From Microbacterium sufflavum (GTDB taxonomy: Bacteria > Actinomycetota > Actinomycetes > Actinomycetales > Microbacteriaceae): 64,000 nt of DNA. Below the pieces are notes generated by a model. It was not told the origin of the DNA, did not search any database, and saw only the letters and a list, made by a program, of their open reading frames with translations. The translations under genes were made by a program, and so were the position numbers. Below, piece by piece: positions 51,596 through 60,090 of this stretch (the stretch's first letter is position 1; every line of letters begins with the position of its first letter). The stretch spans positions 2,046,001 to 2,110,000 of the forward strand of contig NZ_CP078076.1 of NCBI RefSeq assembly GCF_023101165.1. Reading direction: 5' to 3'.

Positions 51596-52710
51596 CGCTG
51601 TCCTCCGTTCGTCGCGGCTGCGGCGTGGGCGAGCCCGTCTCGTTCGAGTTCGCCGTGCAGCAGCTGCCACTGTTCCTCGAGCTGAGGCGACCGGCTCGTG
51701 GTCACGAAGCGGAACAGGTCTTCCGGGTCGAGGTCGGCGTCGGTGTTGAGCGCCTCGCGCATCGCGGCAGCGATCTCCTCCGCCCCGGCGGCGAACCGCT
51801 TCTCGGTGTCCTCGTCGAGCGCGCCAGCGGCGGTCAGGTGTGCGCGCAGTCGCAGCAGCGGGTCACGGGCGATCCACGCCTGCACCTCGTCGCGCTCGCG
51901 GTAGCGGGTGTCGTCATCGGCGTTCGTGTGCGCCTGCATGCGATACGTGTGCGCCTCGACGAGCGACGGCCCGCCGCCCGCCCGCGCGCGGTCCACGGCC
52001 TCGGTCAGCACCGCCAGCACGGCCGCGACGTCGTTGCCGTCGACGCGCTGGCCCGGCATGCCGTAGCCGATCGCCTTGTGGGCGAGCGAGGGAGCGGCCG
52101 TCTGGCGCGACAGGGGCACCGAGATGGCGAACTCGTTGTTCTGCACGAAGAACACGACCGGCACGTGGAACACGGCGGCGAAGTTCATCGCCTCGTGGAA
52201 GTCGCCCTCGCTCGTCGCGCCGTCGCCGCACAGGGCCAGCACGACCGTGTCCTCCCCGCGGTGTTTCGCCGCCTGAGCGAACCCCACCGCGTGCAGCAGC
52301 TGCGTGGCCAGGGGAGTGGCCTGCGGTGCGACCCGGTGCGCGCGGACGTCATACCCCGAGTGCCAGTCGCCCTTGAGAAGCACCAGAGCCTCGGCCGGAG
52401 CGACACCGCGGGCGATCACGGCGACCGAGTCGCGGTAGGTCGGGAACAGCCAGTCCCGGTCGCCGAGCACCATGGCCGCCGCGACCTGGCACGCCTCCTG
52501 CCCGTGCGAGGACGGGTACACGGCGAGGCGCCCCTGTCGCACGAGCGCGTTGGCCTGCTCGTTGATGCGGCGGCCCTCGACCAGACCCCGGTAGGCGGTG
52601 AGCAGCGTGTCCGCGTCAGGCAGCGCGTAGGCCTCGTCGTGGACGGTCGTGCCGTCCGCCGTGATCAGATTCACCGCGGTGTCCCGCGGCAGCAGGTCCG
52701 TGTGCAGCAT
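51592..52710 (-). CDS. bkdA: Branched-chain 2-oxoacid dehydrogenase, E1 alpha subunit
   Basis: A 372-residue ThDP-dependent alpha subunit starting at ATG 52710 (GAGGGAGG before it). It has SSHGQEACQVAAAMVL, FPTYRDSVAVIARG, and the ThDP/Mg motif CGDGATSEGDFHEAMNFAAV with VQNNEFAIS. YRMQAHTNADDDTRYR is the phosphorylation-loop region. It decarboxylates 2-oxoacids from Val, Leu and Ile, feeding branched fatty-acid starters and energy. First gene of the operon, divergent from the Lrp-type regulator. Confidence 0.94.
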   Translation of the reverse strand: MLHTDLLPRDTAVNLITADGTTVHDEAYALPDADTLLTAYRGLVEGRRINEQANALVRQGRLAVYPSSHGQEACQVAAAMVLGDRDWLFPTYRDSVAVIARGVAPAEALVLLKGDWHSGYDVRAHRVAPQATPLATQLLHAVGFAQAAKHRGEDTVVLALCGDGATSEGDFHEAMNFAAVFHVPVVFFVQNNEFAISVPLSRQTAAPSLAHKAIGYGMPGQRVDGNDVAAVLAVLTEAVDRARAGGGPSLVEAHTYRMQAHTNADDDTRYRERDEVQAWIARDPLLRLRAHLTAAGALDEDTEKRFAAGAEEIAAAMREALNTDADLDPEDLFRFVTTSRSPQLEEQWQLLHGELERDGLAHAAAATNGGQR

Positions 52711-52860
52711 CGTCCGCCTCCCTCGCCGAACTCGATGAGGACAGCATGCCCCGGTCGCGACAGTCATCCAATATCCCCGGTCAGATCGTGGACGATTGCA
52801 CGATGGTTGCGGATCTGGCGTTCACAATGTCAGGATTCAGACCGGGATGAGAGGGGTGCC

Positions 52861-53298
52861 ATGACGGCCCTGGACGACACGGATCGCGCGATCCTCGCCG
52901 AGCTCCGACGGGACGCGCGGGCGTCGATGACCGCGATCGCCGAGGCCGTGCACATCTCCCGTGCCGGGGCGCACGCGCGCATCAAGAGGCTGACCGACGC
53001 GGGGGTCATCACCGGCTACACCGTGCGCACCGACCCCGTGCTGCTGGGTCACCACGCGAGTGCCTACGTGACCCTCGCGATCGAGCAGGCCACGTGGCAG
53101 GACGTCCGGGCTCGGCTGCGGGCGATCCCCGAGATCGAGCACATCGCCCTGGTCGGCGGAGACTTCGACGTGCTCCTGCTCGTGCGGGCGAACGACGCCC
53201 GCGACCTCCGCCGCATCGTGCTCGAGGACATCCAGGCGATCCCCTCGATCCGGTCGACCCGCACGATCCTGATCTTCGAGGACGACGACCGCACCTGA
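52861..53298 (+). CDS. Lrp/AsnC-family regulator (BkdR-like)
   Basis: A 145-residue regulator from ATG 52861: N-terminal helix-turn-helix (DDTDRAILAELRRDARAS, then IAEAVHISRAGAHARIKRL about 21-39) and a C-terminal RAM domain (HIALVGGDFDVLLLVRANDARDLRRIV). It is divergent from the E1/E2 operon with 150 bases between, as bkdR is in many bacteria, so it is probably an amino-acid-responsive activator of that operon. I see no clear palindrome for it in the gap. Confidence 0.9.
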   Translation: MTALDDTDRAILAELRRDARASMTAIAEAVHISRAGAHARIKRLTDAGVITGYTVRTDPVLLGHHASAYVTLAIEQATWQDVRARLRAIPEIEHIALVGGDFDVLLLVRANDARDLRRIVLEDIQAIPSIRSTRTILIFEDDDRT

Positions 53299-53502
53299 CG
53301 CTCGAGCCACGGCGACGTGGTGCCCGGGTGAACGACGTGGAGACGGGGCGGGCGGTTGATCGTGCGCCCGTCGTGCGCTGCCTTCGAGGGCTGTCCGCGA
53401 GCCCGCGCTGGTACGGGATGTCTCGCTCGCGTGTTCCGGAATATCTCTCTGGCCTGGGGTTATCCGGCTCCGAATGTCGGTGGCCCCCGATGGAATCGTC
53501 CT

Positions 53503-55134
53503 ATGGAGAGCACATCGGCAGCGGTTCTGGGCGACACGGTCGTCGCCCTCGATGCGGTGCTGCGATCCGGCACCCTGAGTGCTCTCGCCGCGGGGGACAT
53601 GATGGAGCTGCTGCGGGTGGCGGGCGAGATCCAGCGACGGGTGGAGGCCGTGGTCGTGGAAGCGGTCGCGAACGTCGATCAGCGTCCTGCGGGGTCGGGG
53701 GAGCCGGCGTTCTGCGGGCGGTTCGGCTGCCGGTCGATGAACGAGCTCCTGCAACGCGTCCTCCGGGTGGACGCGGCGACCGCCGCACGGACGCTGAAGG
53801 CCGCGCGGCTGGTGCGCCGCGAGGTCGACCTCTCCTCCGGGGAGTGGCTCCCGGCGCGGTGGCCGGCGCTGCGCGACGCCCTCGTCGAGGGGGCGATCGG
53901 CGTGACGGGGCTGCTGGCCGCGACCGGGCCGATCGAGCAGGCCGGCGCCCGCGTCCGCCTCGAAGACCGGTGGCGGGCCGACGCGTATCTGGCTGGGGTC
54001 GCGCGCGGCGCGGAGACCTGTGAGGGCGCGGCGGCCGGTGAGGGCGCGGAGACCTGTGACGGGGCGGGCGGGGCGCGCGCGACGCACGCCCCACCGGACG
54101 GGCACGAGGCGGGCCCCGTGCCGACTCCCGAGGATCTGCGGGTGCGGGCACAGGTGATCCTGCAGTATCTCGATCCCGATGGCGCGGAGCCCGCGGAAGA
54201 CATCGCGATGCGAGCTCGGGGCGTGGTGCTCGCACGCGCCAAGGACGGCGTCATCCCGATCCGGGGCGCGCTGCTGCCCGAGGTCGCGGGGCAACTGCAG
54301 CGGATCTGGGACGCGTACCTGAACCCGAAGGTCGAGGGACCGCCGGTTCCCGGCGTCCACTTCGTGCCGTCCGAAGATCTCGATGACGCCTCCGCCGGCG
54401 ACCTGCCGCTCTCTCCGGAGGGCGACGCGCTCCCGTCCGGAGATGCCGGAGGGATGGTCGATGGGCGGAGCCGCGCGCAGAAGCAGCACGATGCGCTCGC
54501 GGCGGCCCTGGGGATCGCGGCCCGCCACGACGACATGCCGCGGTTGGGTGGCGGTGCCCCGACCCTGGTGGTCACGGTCGCCGCCGAGGACTTCGCCCGA
54601 GGACGAGGCTGGGCGCAGGTCGAGGGCGTCGGCACACCGGTCTCGACCCGGGTCGCCGCGCACGCGGCCTGCGGCGGCACGGTGCAGCGGGTCGTCCTCG
54701 GGGCGGACGGGCGGATCGTCGGGCTCGGGTCGAGCGAGCGGATCTTCACGACCGCGCAGCGGCGCGCGATCAGTGTCCGAGATCGTGAGTGCCTCATCCC
54801 CGGATGCCACGTCCCCGCCGCCTGGTGCGAGATCCACCACGTCACGGAGCATGCCCGCGGGGGCCCGACCCACACCGACAACGGCGTCGCGCTGTGCTGG
54901 CACCATCACCGCACGCTCGACACGTCCGGCTGGCAGATCCGCATGCGAGGGGGAGTGCCCCAGGTGCGAGGACCGGCCTGGTGGGATCCCGCGCGACGAT
55001 GGCGCACCCCGCCGCCGACGGGGCCGGGCGCCGGTGCCAAGCCGCCGCACGCCCGCCGCGCACGCATCCTTCGCGCGGAGACATCTGCGGCGCGCTCCGC
55101 GACAAGTGCCGTCGGAGGGGCCGACCGACAATGA
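53503..55134 (+). CDS. DUF222 and HNH-nuclease domain protein (13E12-type)
   Basis: A 543-residue protein from ATG 53503. A helical DUF222 domain (about 30-360) contains MELLRVAGEIQRRVEAVV and FGCRSMNELLQRVL; a low-complexity stretch (about 165-205) with two GAETC copies interrupts it. The C-terminal HNH nuclease (about 425-480) has CLIPGCHVPAAWCEIHHV, GPTHTDNGVALCWHHH. This family is present in many copies in actinobacteria, possibly mobile or defence-linked; its function is unproven. The 205 bases before it show no clear regulatory site. Confidence 0.9.
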   Translation: MESTSAAVLGDTVVALDAVLRSGTLSALAAGDMMELLRVAGEIQRRVEAVVVEAVANVDQRPAGSGEPAFCGRFGCRSMNELLQRVLRVDAATAARTLKAARLVRREVDLSSGEWLPARWPALRDALVEGAIGVTGLLAATGPIEQAGARVRLEDRWRADAYLAGVARGAETCEGAAAGEGAETCDGAGGARATHAPPDGHEAGPVPTPEDLRVRAQVILQYLDPDGAEPAEDIAMRARGVVLARAKDGVIPIRGALLPEVAGQLQRIWDAYLNPKVEGPPVPGVHFVPSEDLDDASAGDLPLSPEGDALPSGDAGGMVDGRSRAQKQHDALAAALGIAARHDDMPRLGGGAPTLVVTVAAEDFARGRGWAQVEGVGTPVSTRVAAHAACGGTVQRVVLGADGRIVGLGSSERIFTTAQRRAISVRDRECLIPGCHVPAAWCEIHHVTEHARGGPTHTDNGVALCWHHHRTLDTSGWQIRMRGGVPQVRGPAWWDPARRWRTPPPTGPGAGAKPPHARRARILRAETSAARSATSAVGGADRQ

Positions 55135-55181
55135 GAAGAAGACCGGCGTCCGCGCCGTGACCCGCCGAAGGAGAGACACCG

Positions 55182-56660
55182 ATGTCCGATTCCGCCGTTC
55201 CCGTAGCCGTCGACTCGGGATCCACCGATTCCGCCGCGTCCGCAGCCGCCGCTCTGCTCGACCGCATCCAGGCGCCGGAGGGTGCCGGCCGGGAGATCCC
55301 GGACGCCGCGACCCGGGAGGTCATCGGCCGCGCCCCCGTCGCGACGGTCGCCGACCTCGACGATGCGATCGCCCGCGCCAAGGCAGCGCAGCCCGCATGG
55401 GAAGCCCTCGGACACGAGAAGCGCAGCGAACTCCTCCTGGCCGCGGCCGACGCGATCGACGCCAACGCGGAGGGCCTCGCCTATCTGCTGTCGCGCGAGC
55501 AGGGCAAGCCGCTCAACGGCCCGAACGCGCGCTTCGAGCTGGGGGCCTGCTCCGCGTGGCTGCGCACCAACGCCACCACCGTGCTCGAACCGCAGGTGCT
55601 GGTCGACGACGAGACCCTGCACGCCGAGCTCGTGTACAAGGCGGCGGGCGTCGTCGGCGCGATCGGCCCGTGGAACTGGCCCCTCATGATCACCATCTGG
55701 CAGATCGGGCCGTCGCTGCGCATGGGCAACACGGTCGTCGCGAAGCCCAGCGAGTACACCCCGCTGAGCGTCCTCGCGATGCTGGCCGTCATGAACGAGG
55801 TGCTGCCCGCGGATGTGCTCATCGGCATCTCCGGCGACCGCGAGGTCGGTGCGCGACTGGCCTCCCACCCCGACATCGACAAGATCATGTTCACCGGCTC
55901 CACCGCGACCGGCCGCCGCATCATCGAGAGCTCCGCCGGCAACCTCGCCCGCCTCACCCTCGAGCTGGGCGGCAACGACGCCGGCATCGTGCTCCCTGGC
56001 ACCGACGCCGCCGCGATCGCCGAGGACCTGTTCTGGGGCGCCTTCATCAACACCGGCCAGACCTGCGCCGCCATGAAGCGCCTCTACGTGCACGACTCGA
56101 TCTACGACGACGTGGTGAACGCGCTCGCCGCGATCGCCGAGCAGGTGCCCATGGGCAACGGTCTCGACGAGGGCAACGTGCTCGGGCCGCTGCAGAACCG
56201 CCCGCAGTTCGACATCGTCAGCCGGCTCGTGGAAGACGCGAAGAGCCGCGGCGCCCGGATCGTCACCGGCGGCGAGCCCGCGTCCGACCTCGGTGAGCTG
56301 TTCTACCGCCCGACGATCGTGGCCGACATCGACAACGACGCCGCGCTCGTGCAGGAAGAGCAGTTCGGCCCGGCGCTGCCCGTCATCCGCTACAGCGACG
56401 TGGACGAGGCGTTCGACCTCGCCAACGCGCTCGACGTCGGCCTCGGCGCGTCCGTGTGGTCGAGCGACCCCGAGGCCGCCCGCGAGGCCGCGTCGCGCAT
56501 GCAGTCCGGCACCGTATGGATCAACTCGCACGGCGGCCTGCACCCGATGGTGCCGTTCGGCGGCGTCAAGAGCTCCGGCTACGGTCTGGAGTTCGGCGTC
56601 GAGGGCCTCAAGTCGGTCGCGGTCACCCAGGTCGTGTCCGGCCCCGGGCGCAAGGCCTGA
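55182..56660 (+). CDS. NAD(P)-dependent aldehyde dehydrogenase
   Basis: A 492-residue aldehyde dehydrogenase starting at ATG 55182, with AAGGAGA before it. A Ser/Ala-rich lead (1-30) precedes the family core. Active residues are Glu261 (LELGGNDAG) and Cys295 (NTGQTCAAMKR), with GPWNWPLM at 162-169. It belongs to the broad betaine/succinate-semialdehyde type. Two bases separate its stop from the GMC alcohol oxidoreductase start, so the pair probably oxidises an alcohol through its aldehyde to an acid. Confidence 0.92.
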   Translation: MSDSAVPVAVDSGSTDSAASAAAALLDRIQAPEGAGREIPDAATREVIGRAPVATVADLDDAIARAKAAQPAWEALGHEKRSELLLAAADAIDANAEGLAYLLSREQGKPLNGPNARFELGACSAWLRTNATTVLEPQVLVDDETLHAELVYKAAGVVGAIGPWNWPLMITIWQIGPSLRMGNTVVAKPSEYTPLSVLAMLAVMNEVLPADVLIGISGDREVGARLASHPDIDKIMFTGSTATGRRIIESSAGNLARLTLELGGNDAGIVLPGTDAAAIAEDLFWGAFINTGQTCAAMKRLYVHDSIYDDVVNALAAIAEQVPMGNGLDEGNVLGPLQNRPQFDIVSRLVEDAKSRGARIVTGGEPASDLGELFYRPTIVADIDNDAALVQEEQFGPALPVIRYSDVDEAFDLANALDVGLGASVWSSDPEAAREAASRMQSGTVWINSHGGLHPMVPFGGVKSSGYGLEFGVEGLKSVAVTQVVSGPGRKA

Positions 56661-56662
56661 CC

Positions 56663-58291
56663 GTGGCAGCCGAGAACCCGGGCGTGACCGAGGACCCGGG
56701 CGCGGCCGAGAACCCGGGCGCGGCAGTGAACCCGGGCGCGGCAGTGAACCCGGGCGTGACCGAGGACCCGGGCGCGGCAGAGAACCCCGGCGCGGCAGTG
56801 AACCCGGAGTCGGAGCAGCCCGCGATCCGGTCCGCGATCGTCGTGGGCGCCGGCACGTCGGGCGCGATCGTCGCGCGGCGCCTCAGCGATGCGGGCGTGG
56901 CGGTCACGCTGATCGAGGCGGGCGGCTACGACACCAACCCGGCCATCCACGACCCGTCCCGTGCGGGGGAGCTGTGGCACTCGGCCGAGGACTGGGACTT
57001 CTTCACGGTGCCGCAGCCTCATGCGGGAGGGCGTCGACTGCACCTTCCCCGCGGCAAGGTCACGGGCGGGTCGCACGCGCTCAACGCGATGATCTGGGTG
57101 CGCGGCGCCGCGTCCGACTACGACCGCTGGGACCGCGAGGGCGCCACGGGCTGGAGCTGGGCCGACGTGGAGCCGGTGTTCGCCGCGATCGAGAACGACC
57201 TGCTCCCGGTCACCGACGACTACCCGCTCTCGCCGATCCAGGCGTCGATCATCGAGGCGGCCGTGCAGGAGGGCCTGCCGCACAACCCGAACTACAACGG
57301 CGGTGTGCTCGACGGGGTCTCGCAGGAGCAGGTGACGATGCGCGACGGGCGCCGCGTGAACACGTGGACCGCGTACGCGCAGCCGATCGCCGAGCAGCTC
57401 ACCATCCTCACCGGCCGCGAGGTGCACTCCGTGATCGTGCACGACGGCCGCGCGGTCGGCGTGCGGCTGGGCGAGGGGGAGGAGACGGAGGAGGTGCGCG
57501 CCGACGAGGTGATCCTCGCGGCAGGCGCGATCGGCACGCCGGTGATCCTGCTGCGCTCCGGCATCGGCCCGGCCGACGAGCTCGACGCACTCGGCATCCC
57601 CGTGGTGCTCGACGCGCCCGGCGTGGGCAGGAACCTGCACGACCACCTGCTGTCGCCCGTGATCTTCGCCACCGGGAAGAAGCCCGTCGGCCCGCCGCAG
57701 CCCGGTGTCTCCGTGACCCAGAGCCACCTGTTCTGGCGGAGCCGCGAGGGCCTGCCCGAACCCGACACCCAGCCCATCCACTTCTCCGTGCCGATGTGGG
57801 GCGAGCTGGAGCCGCGCGGCAGCGACGGCTTCACCCTCATGGCCGGTCTCGTCACGCCGTACAGCCGCGGGTCGCTCCGGCTCACCGGGCCGGGACTCGC
57901 CGACCCGCCCGCGATCGACCTCGCCGCCCTCGAAGACCAGCGCGACGCCGACGCCCTCGCCGCCTCCGTGCGCCAGTGCCGCCGCATCGGCACCCGGCCG
58001 GCGCTCGCCGAGGAGTGGGGCGCGACCGAGGTCTACCCGGGGCCGGACGTGCCCGACGACGCGGTCGAGGACTGGGTGCGCCGCACCGCCATCACCTACC
58101 ACCACCAGGTCGGCACGTGCCGCATGGGCTCCGACGCCGAGGCCGTGGTGGATCCGCAGCTGCGGGTGCGCGGCATCGACGGCCTCCGCGTCGTCGACGC
58201 CTCGGTCATGCCCACGGTCCCCACCGGCAACACGAACGCACCGGCCGCCATGATCGGGGAGCGCGGCGCGCGCTTCGTCCTGGCGGGCTGA
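56663..58291 (+). CDS. GMC-family FAD alcohol oxidoreductase with repeat N-terminus
   Basis: A 542-residue flavin enzyme of the glucose-methanol-choline family. FAD is bound by IVVGAGTSGAIVARRLS (about 59-75); GGSHALNAMIWVRG and AAGAIGTPVILLRSGIGP are GMC signatures 1 and 2; the catalytic His is in YHHQVGTCRMG and the last motif is PTGNTNAPAAMIGERGA. Residues 3-50 are eight hexapeptide repeats. The start is a GTG two bases after the dehydrogenase stop with no strong ribosome site; an internal GTG at 56798 would give a repeat-free protein of normal size. Substrate is an alcohol such as choline or an alkyl/aryl alcohol. Confidence 0.88.
   Translation: MAAENPGVTEDPGAAENPGAAVNPGAAVNPGVTEDPGAAENPGAAVNPESEQPAIRSAIVVGAGTSGAIVARRLSDAGVAVTLIEAGGYDTNPAIHDPSRAGELWHSAEDWDFFTVPQPHAGGRRLHLPRGKVTGGSHALNAMIWVRGAASDYDRWDREGATGWSWADVEPVFAAIENDLLPVTDDYPLSPIQASIIEAAVQEGLPHNPNYNGGVLDGVSQEQVTMRDGRRVNTWTAYAQPIAEQLTILTGREVHSVIVHDGRAVGVRLGEGEETEEVRADEVILAAGAIGTPVILLRSGIGPADELDALGIPVVLDAPGVGRNLHDHLLSPVIFATGKKPVGPPQPGVSVTQSHLFWRSREGLPEPDTQPIHFSVPMWGELEPRGSDGFTLMAGLVTPYSRGSLRLTGPGLADPPAIDLAALEDQRDADALAASVRQCRRIGTRPALAEEWGATEVYPGPDVPDDAVEDWVRRTAITYHHQVGTCRMGSDAEAVVDPQLRVRGIDGLRVVDASVMPTVPTGNTNAPAAMIGERGARFVLAG
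56669..56812 (+). repeat. 18-bp tandem repeat (8 units) in the GMC gene
   Basis: Eight 18-base units code in frame for hexapeptides: AENPGV, TEDPGA, AENPGA, AVNPGA, AVNPGV, TEDPGA, AENPGA, AVNPES. Units 2-4 and 6-8 follow the same order, so a 72-base block was itself duplicated. Most units share ACCCGGGCG at the DNA level. Confidence 0.97.
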
Positions 58292-58311
58292 CGGGGGAGG
58301 GTCCGGTGCGA

Positions 58312-58923
58312 TCAGCGGGAGGGCGGGGCGGCCGGGCGGCGCAGCGTCGACAGCAGTGCGTCGAGCGCGTCGTTCAGCCGTCCGTCCCCCGCGGAGTCCG
58401 GCATCAGCACCGAGATCATCTGCCAGCCGGCGTTGCGGGACGCGATCTCGTTGACCGCCGTCTCGATGTCGACGTGGTCGGCCAGCTCGCCGTCGTCGCG
58501 CGCCTCGATCAGGCACTGGCGGAACAGGTCGCGCCAGTGCAGGTTGTTCACGCGGTGGATGCGCGTGACCTCCTCGTCCTGCGAGGCGTGGTCCCAGAAA
58601 GCGATCACGACCTTCGCGTACAGCGGGCCGTTCGGGCTGTAGGGCAGGATCTCGCGGCACATGCGCTCCAGGGCCTCCAGCCCCCGCACGCCCTCGATGC
58701 GCGCGTGGATGCGGTCGTTCGCGAGCGTGTACAGCCGGAGGAACGCGGCGGTGAGCACACTGCGCTTGTCGGGGAAGTACCGGGCGATCGCGCCGTGCGC
58801 GTACCCCGCCTCCGTCGCGATCTCCCGCATGGTGAGCTTGTCGAATCCCACCCGGATGATGACCTGTGTGGCGGCGTCGGCGATGTGGTCGCGGCGCTCG
58901 TCGTGGTCGACGATCTTCGGCAT
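58312..58923 (-). CDS. TetR-family transcriptional regulator
   Basis: A 203-residue TetR protein from ATG 58923 (AGAGGGGG 7 bases before); a start at 58944 has no ribosome site. The DNA-binding part reads DHIADAATQVIIRVGFDKLTM and EAGYAHGAIARYFPDKRSVL; the C-terminal ligand domain includes AFWDHASQDEEVTRIHR. It is tail-to-tail with the GMC gene (20-base gap) and divergent from the ABC importer, with two operator-like palindromes in between. It likely represses the importer-sulfatase operon. Confidence 0.9.
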   Translation of the reverse strand: MPKIVDHDERRDHIADAATQVIIRVGFDKLTMREIATEAGYAHGAIARYFPDKRSVLTAAFLRLYTLANDRIHARIEGVRGLEALERMCREILPYSPNGPLYAKVVIAFWDHASQDEEVTRIHRVNNLHWRDLFRQCLIEARDDGELADHVDIETAVNEIASRNAGWQMISVLMPDSAGDGRLNDALDALLSTLRRPAAPPSR

Positions 58924-58967
58924 CGATATCCCCCTCTGCATCAACCCATATCTACATGACCTTTTTC

Positions 58968-58983
58968 GTCACCATTCGGTGAC
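58968..58983. promoter_or_regulatory. TetR operator, distal copy
   Basis: GTCACC-ATTC-GGTGAC is a perfect 6-bp-arm palindrome followed by TAA. It is 45 bases before the TetR start codon, so it probably serves autoregulation. The same element recurs at 59039. Confidence 0.7.
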
Positions 58984-59010
58984 TAATGTAACCCGATCGT
59001 AACCGCAGCC

Positions 59011-59056
59011 CTGCAAGGCACGGGTACGATCTTTAAAATCACCAGCCGGTGACTAA
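59011..59056 (+). promoter_or_regulatory. ABC-importer promoter and proximal TetR operator
   Basis: CTGCAA (59011-59016) and TAAAAT (59034-59039) are 17 bases apart and form a good promoter. TCACC-AGCC-GGTGA (59039-59052), followed by CTAA, repeats the distal site and begins on the last base of the -10, where a repressor would block initiation. The two operators are 70 bases apart. Confidence 0.75.
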
Positions 59057-59074
59057 CTCGAAGAGGAGTTCTCC

Positions 59075-60085
59075 ATGAACATGAATCGACTCGCACGACG
59101 GGCGGCCGGAGTGGTCGCCGCGGCGGGAGTGCTCGCGCTGGCCGCGTGCACGTCGTCCCCGGCCGACTCCGGCTCCGGCTCGGGCGCGGGCGGCGAGCTG
59201 ACCACCCTCAAGGTCGCCACCATCGGACTCGTCTCCGACGGGGCGCTGCTGCTCGGACAGGAGCAGGGCTTCTTCGAGGACGAGGGCCTGGCGATCGAGA
59301 CGTCGGTGGTCGCCAACCCGCCCGCGGGCCTCGCCGCCGCGCAGAGCGGCCAGGTCGACATCGCCTACGCCCCCAGCATCCCGCTGCTCAACGCGCTCGC
59401 GAGCGGGGTGCCGCTCAAGGTCGTGGCTCCCGCCGACGGCTACGTCGACGGCGCGGCCGACGCCGAGGACCCGGCCGAGGTCGACGACACCGGCCTCTAC
59501 GCCTCCGCGGCGAGCGGCATCACAGACGTCGCCGACCTCGAGGGCGCGACCATCGCCATCCCCGCCCGCAAGGCGCAGCTGGAGGTCGTGATCACCGATG
59601 CCCTCGACCGCGCCGGCGTCGATCCCTCCTCGGTCGAGTGGGTCGTGCTCGACTTCACCTCCGCGGTCGCGGCGCTCAAGAGCGGCACCGTCGACGCGGC
59701 GGGCCTCGTGAGCCCGTTCACCGGCGAGGCCGCCGCGGCCGGGGCGACGTTCGTCTCCGCCCCGTCGGTCGGCTTCTTCGAGGAGGGTGCCGTCGGACTG
59801 TGGACCACGGGGGAGAGCACCCTCTCGGGCAAGGCCGACGCGATCGCCGCGTTCCAGCGGGCCATCGCCAAGAGCAACGCCTACGCGAACGAGCATCCGG
59901 AGGACGCGATCCAGGCCGGCATCGACGCCACCGGCTCGACGCTCACGGTCGACGAGGTCAAGCTCCCGTTCTGGCCCGCCGAGGTCGCCCCGATCGACCT
60001 CGAGCGCGTGAACGAGAAGCTCGGGAAGCTCGGCTTCCTGCCGTCCCCGGTCGACCTCGAGGGCGTCGTCGTCGCCGCGGAGTGA
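59075..60085 (+). CDS. ABC importer, substrate-binding lipoprotein (NitT/TauT/SsuA type)
   Basis: A 336-residue binding protein from ATG 59075 (AGAGGAG before it). The lipoprotein signal ends LALAACTSS (Cys near 25), followed by a Ser/Gly-rich tether. The fold is that of SsuA/TauA/NMT1 proteins: KVATIGLVSDGALLLGQEQGFFEDEGL, then GQVDIAYAPSIPLLNAL and DLEGATIAIPARKAQLEVVI. Substrates in this family include sulfonates, sulfate esters, nitrate and pyrimidines. First gene of an operon that ends in a sulfatase, which favours an organosulfur ligand. Confidence 0.9.
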   Translation: MNMNRLARRAAGVVAAAGVLALAACTSSPADSGSGSGAGGELTTLKVATIGLVSDGALLLGQEQGFFEDEGLAIETSVVANPPAGLAAAQSGQVDIAYAPSIPLLNALASGVPLKVVAPADGYVDGAADAEDPAEVDDTGLYASAASGITDVADLEGATIAIPARKAQLEVVITDALDRAGVDPSSVEWVVLDFTSAVAALKSGTVDAAGLVSPFTGEAAAAGATFVSAPSVGFFEEGAVGLWTTGESTLSGKADAIAAFQRAIAKSNAYANEHPEDAIQAGIDATGSTLTVDEVKLPFWPAEVAPIDLERVNEKLGKLGFLPSPVDLEGVVVAAE

Positions 60086-60090
60086 GCACC

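Noticed and set aside
52711..52860. Lrp-type operator in the bkd divergent region
   Set aside because: I looked for palindromes and good promoter boxes and found none convincing.
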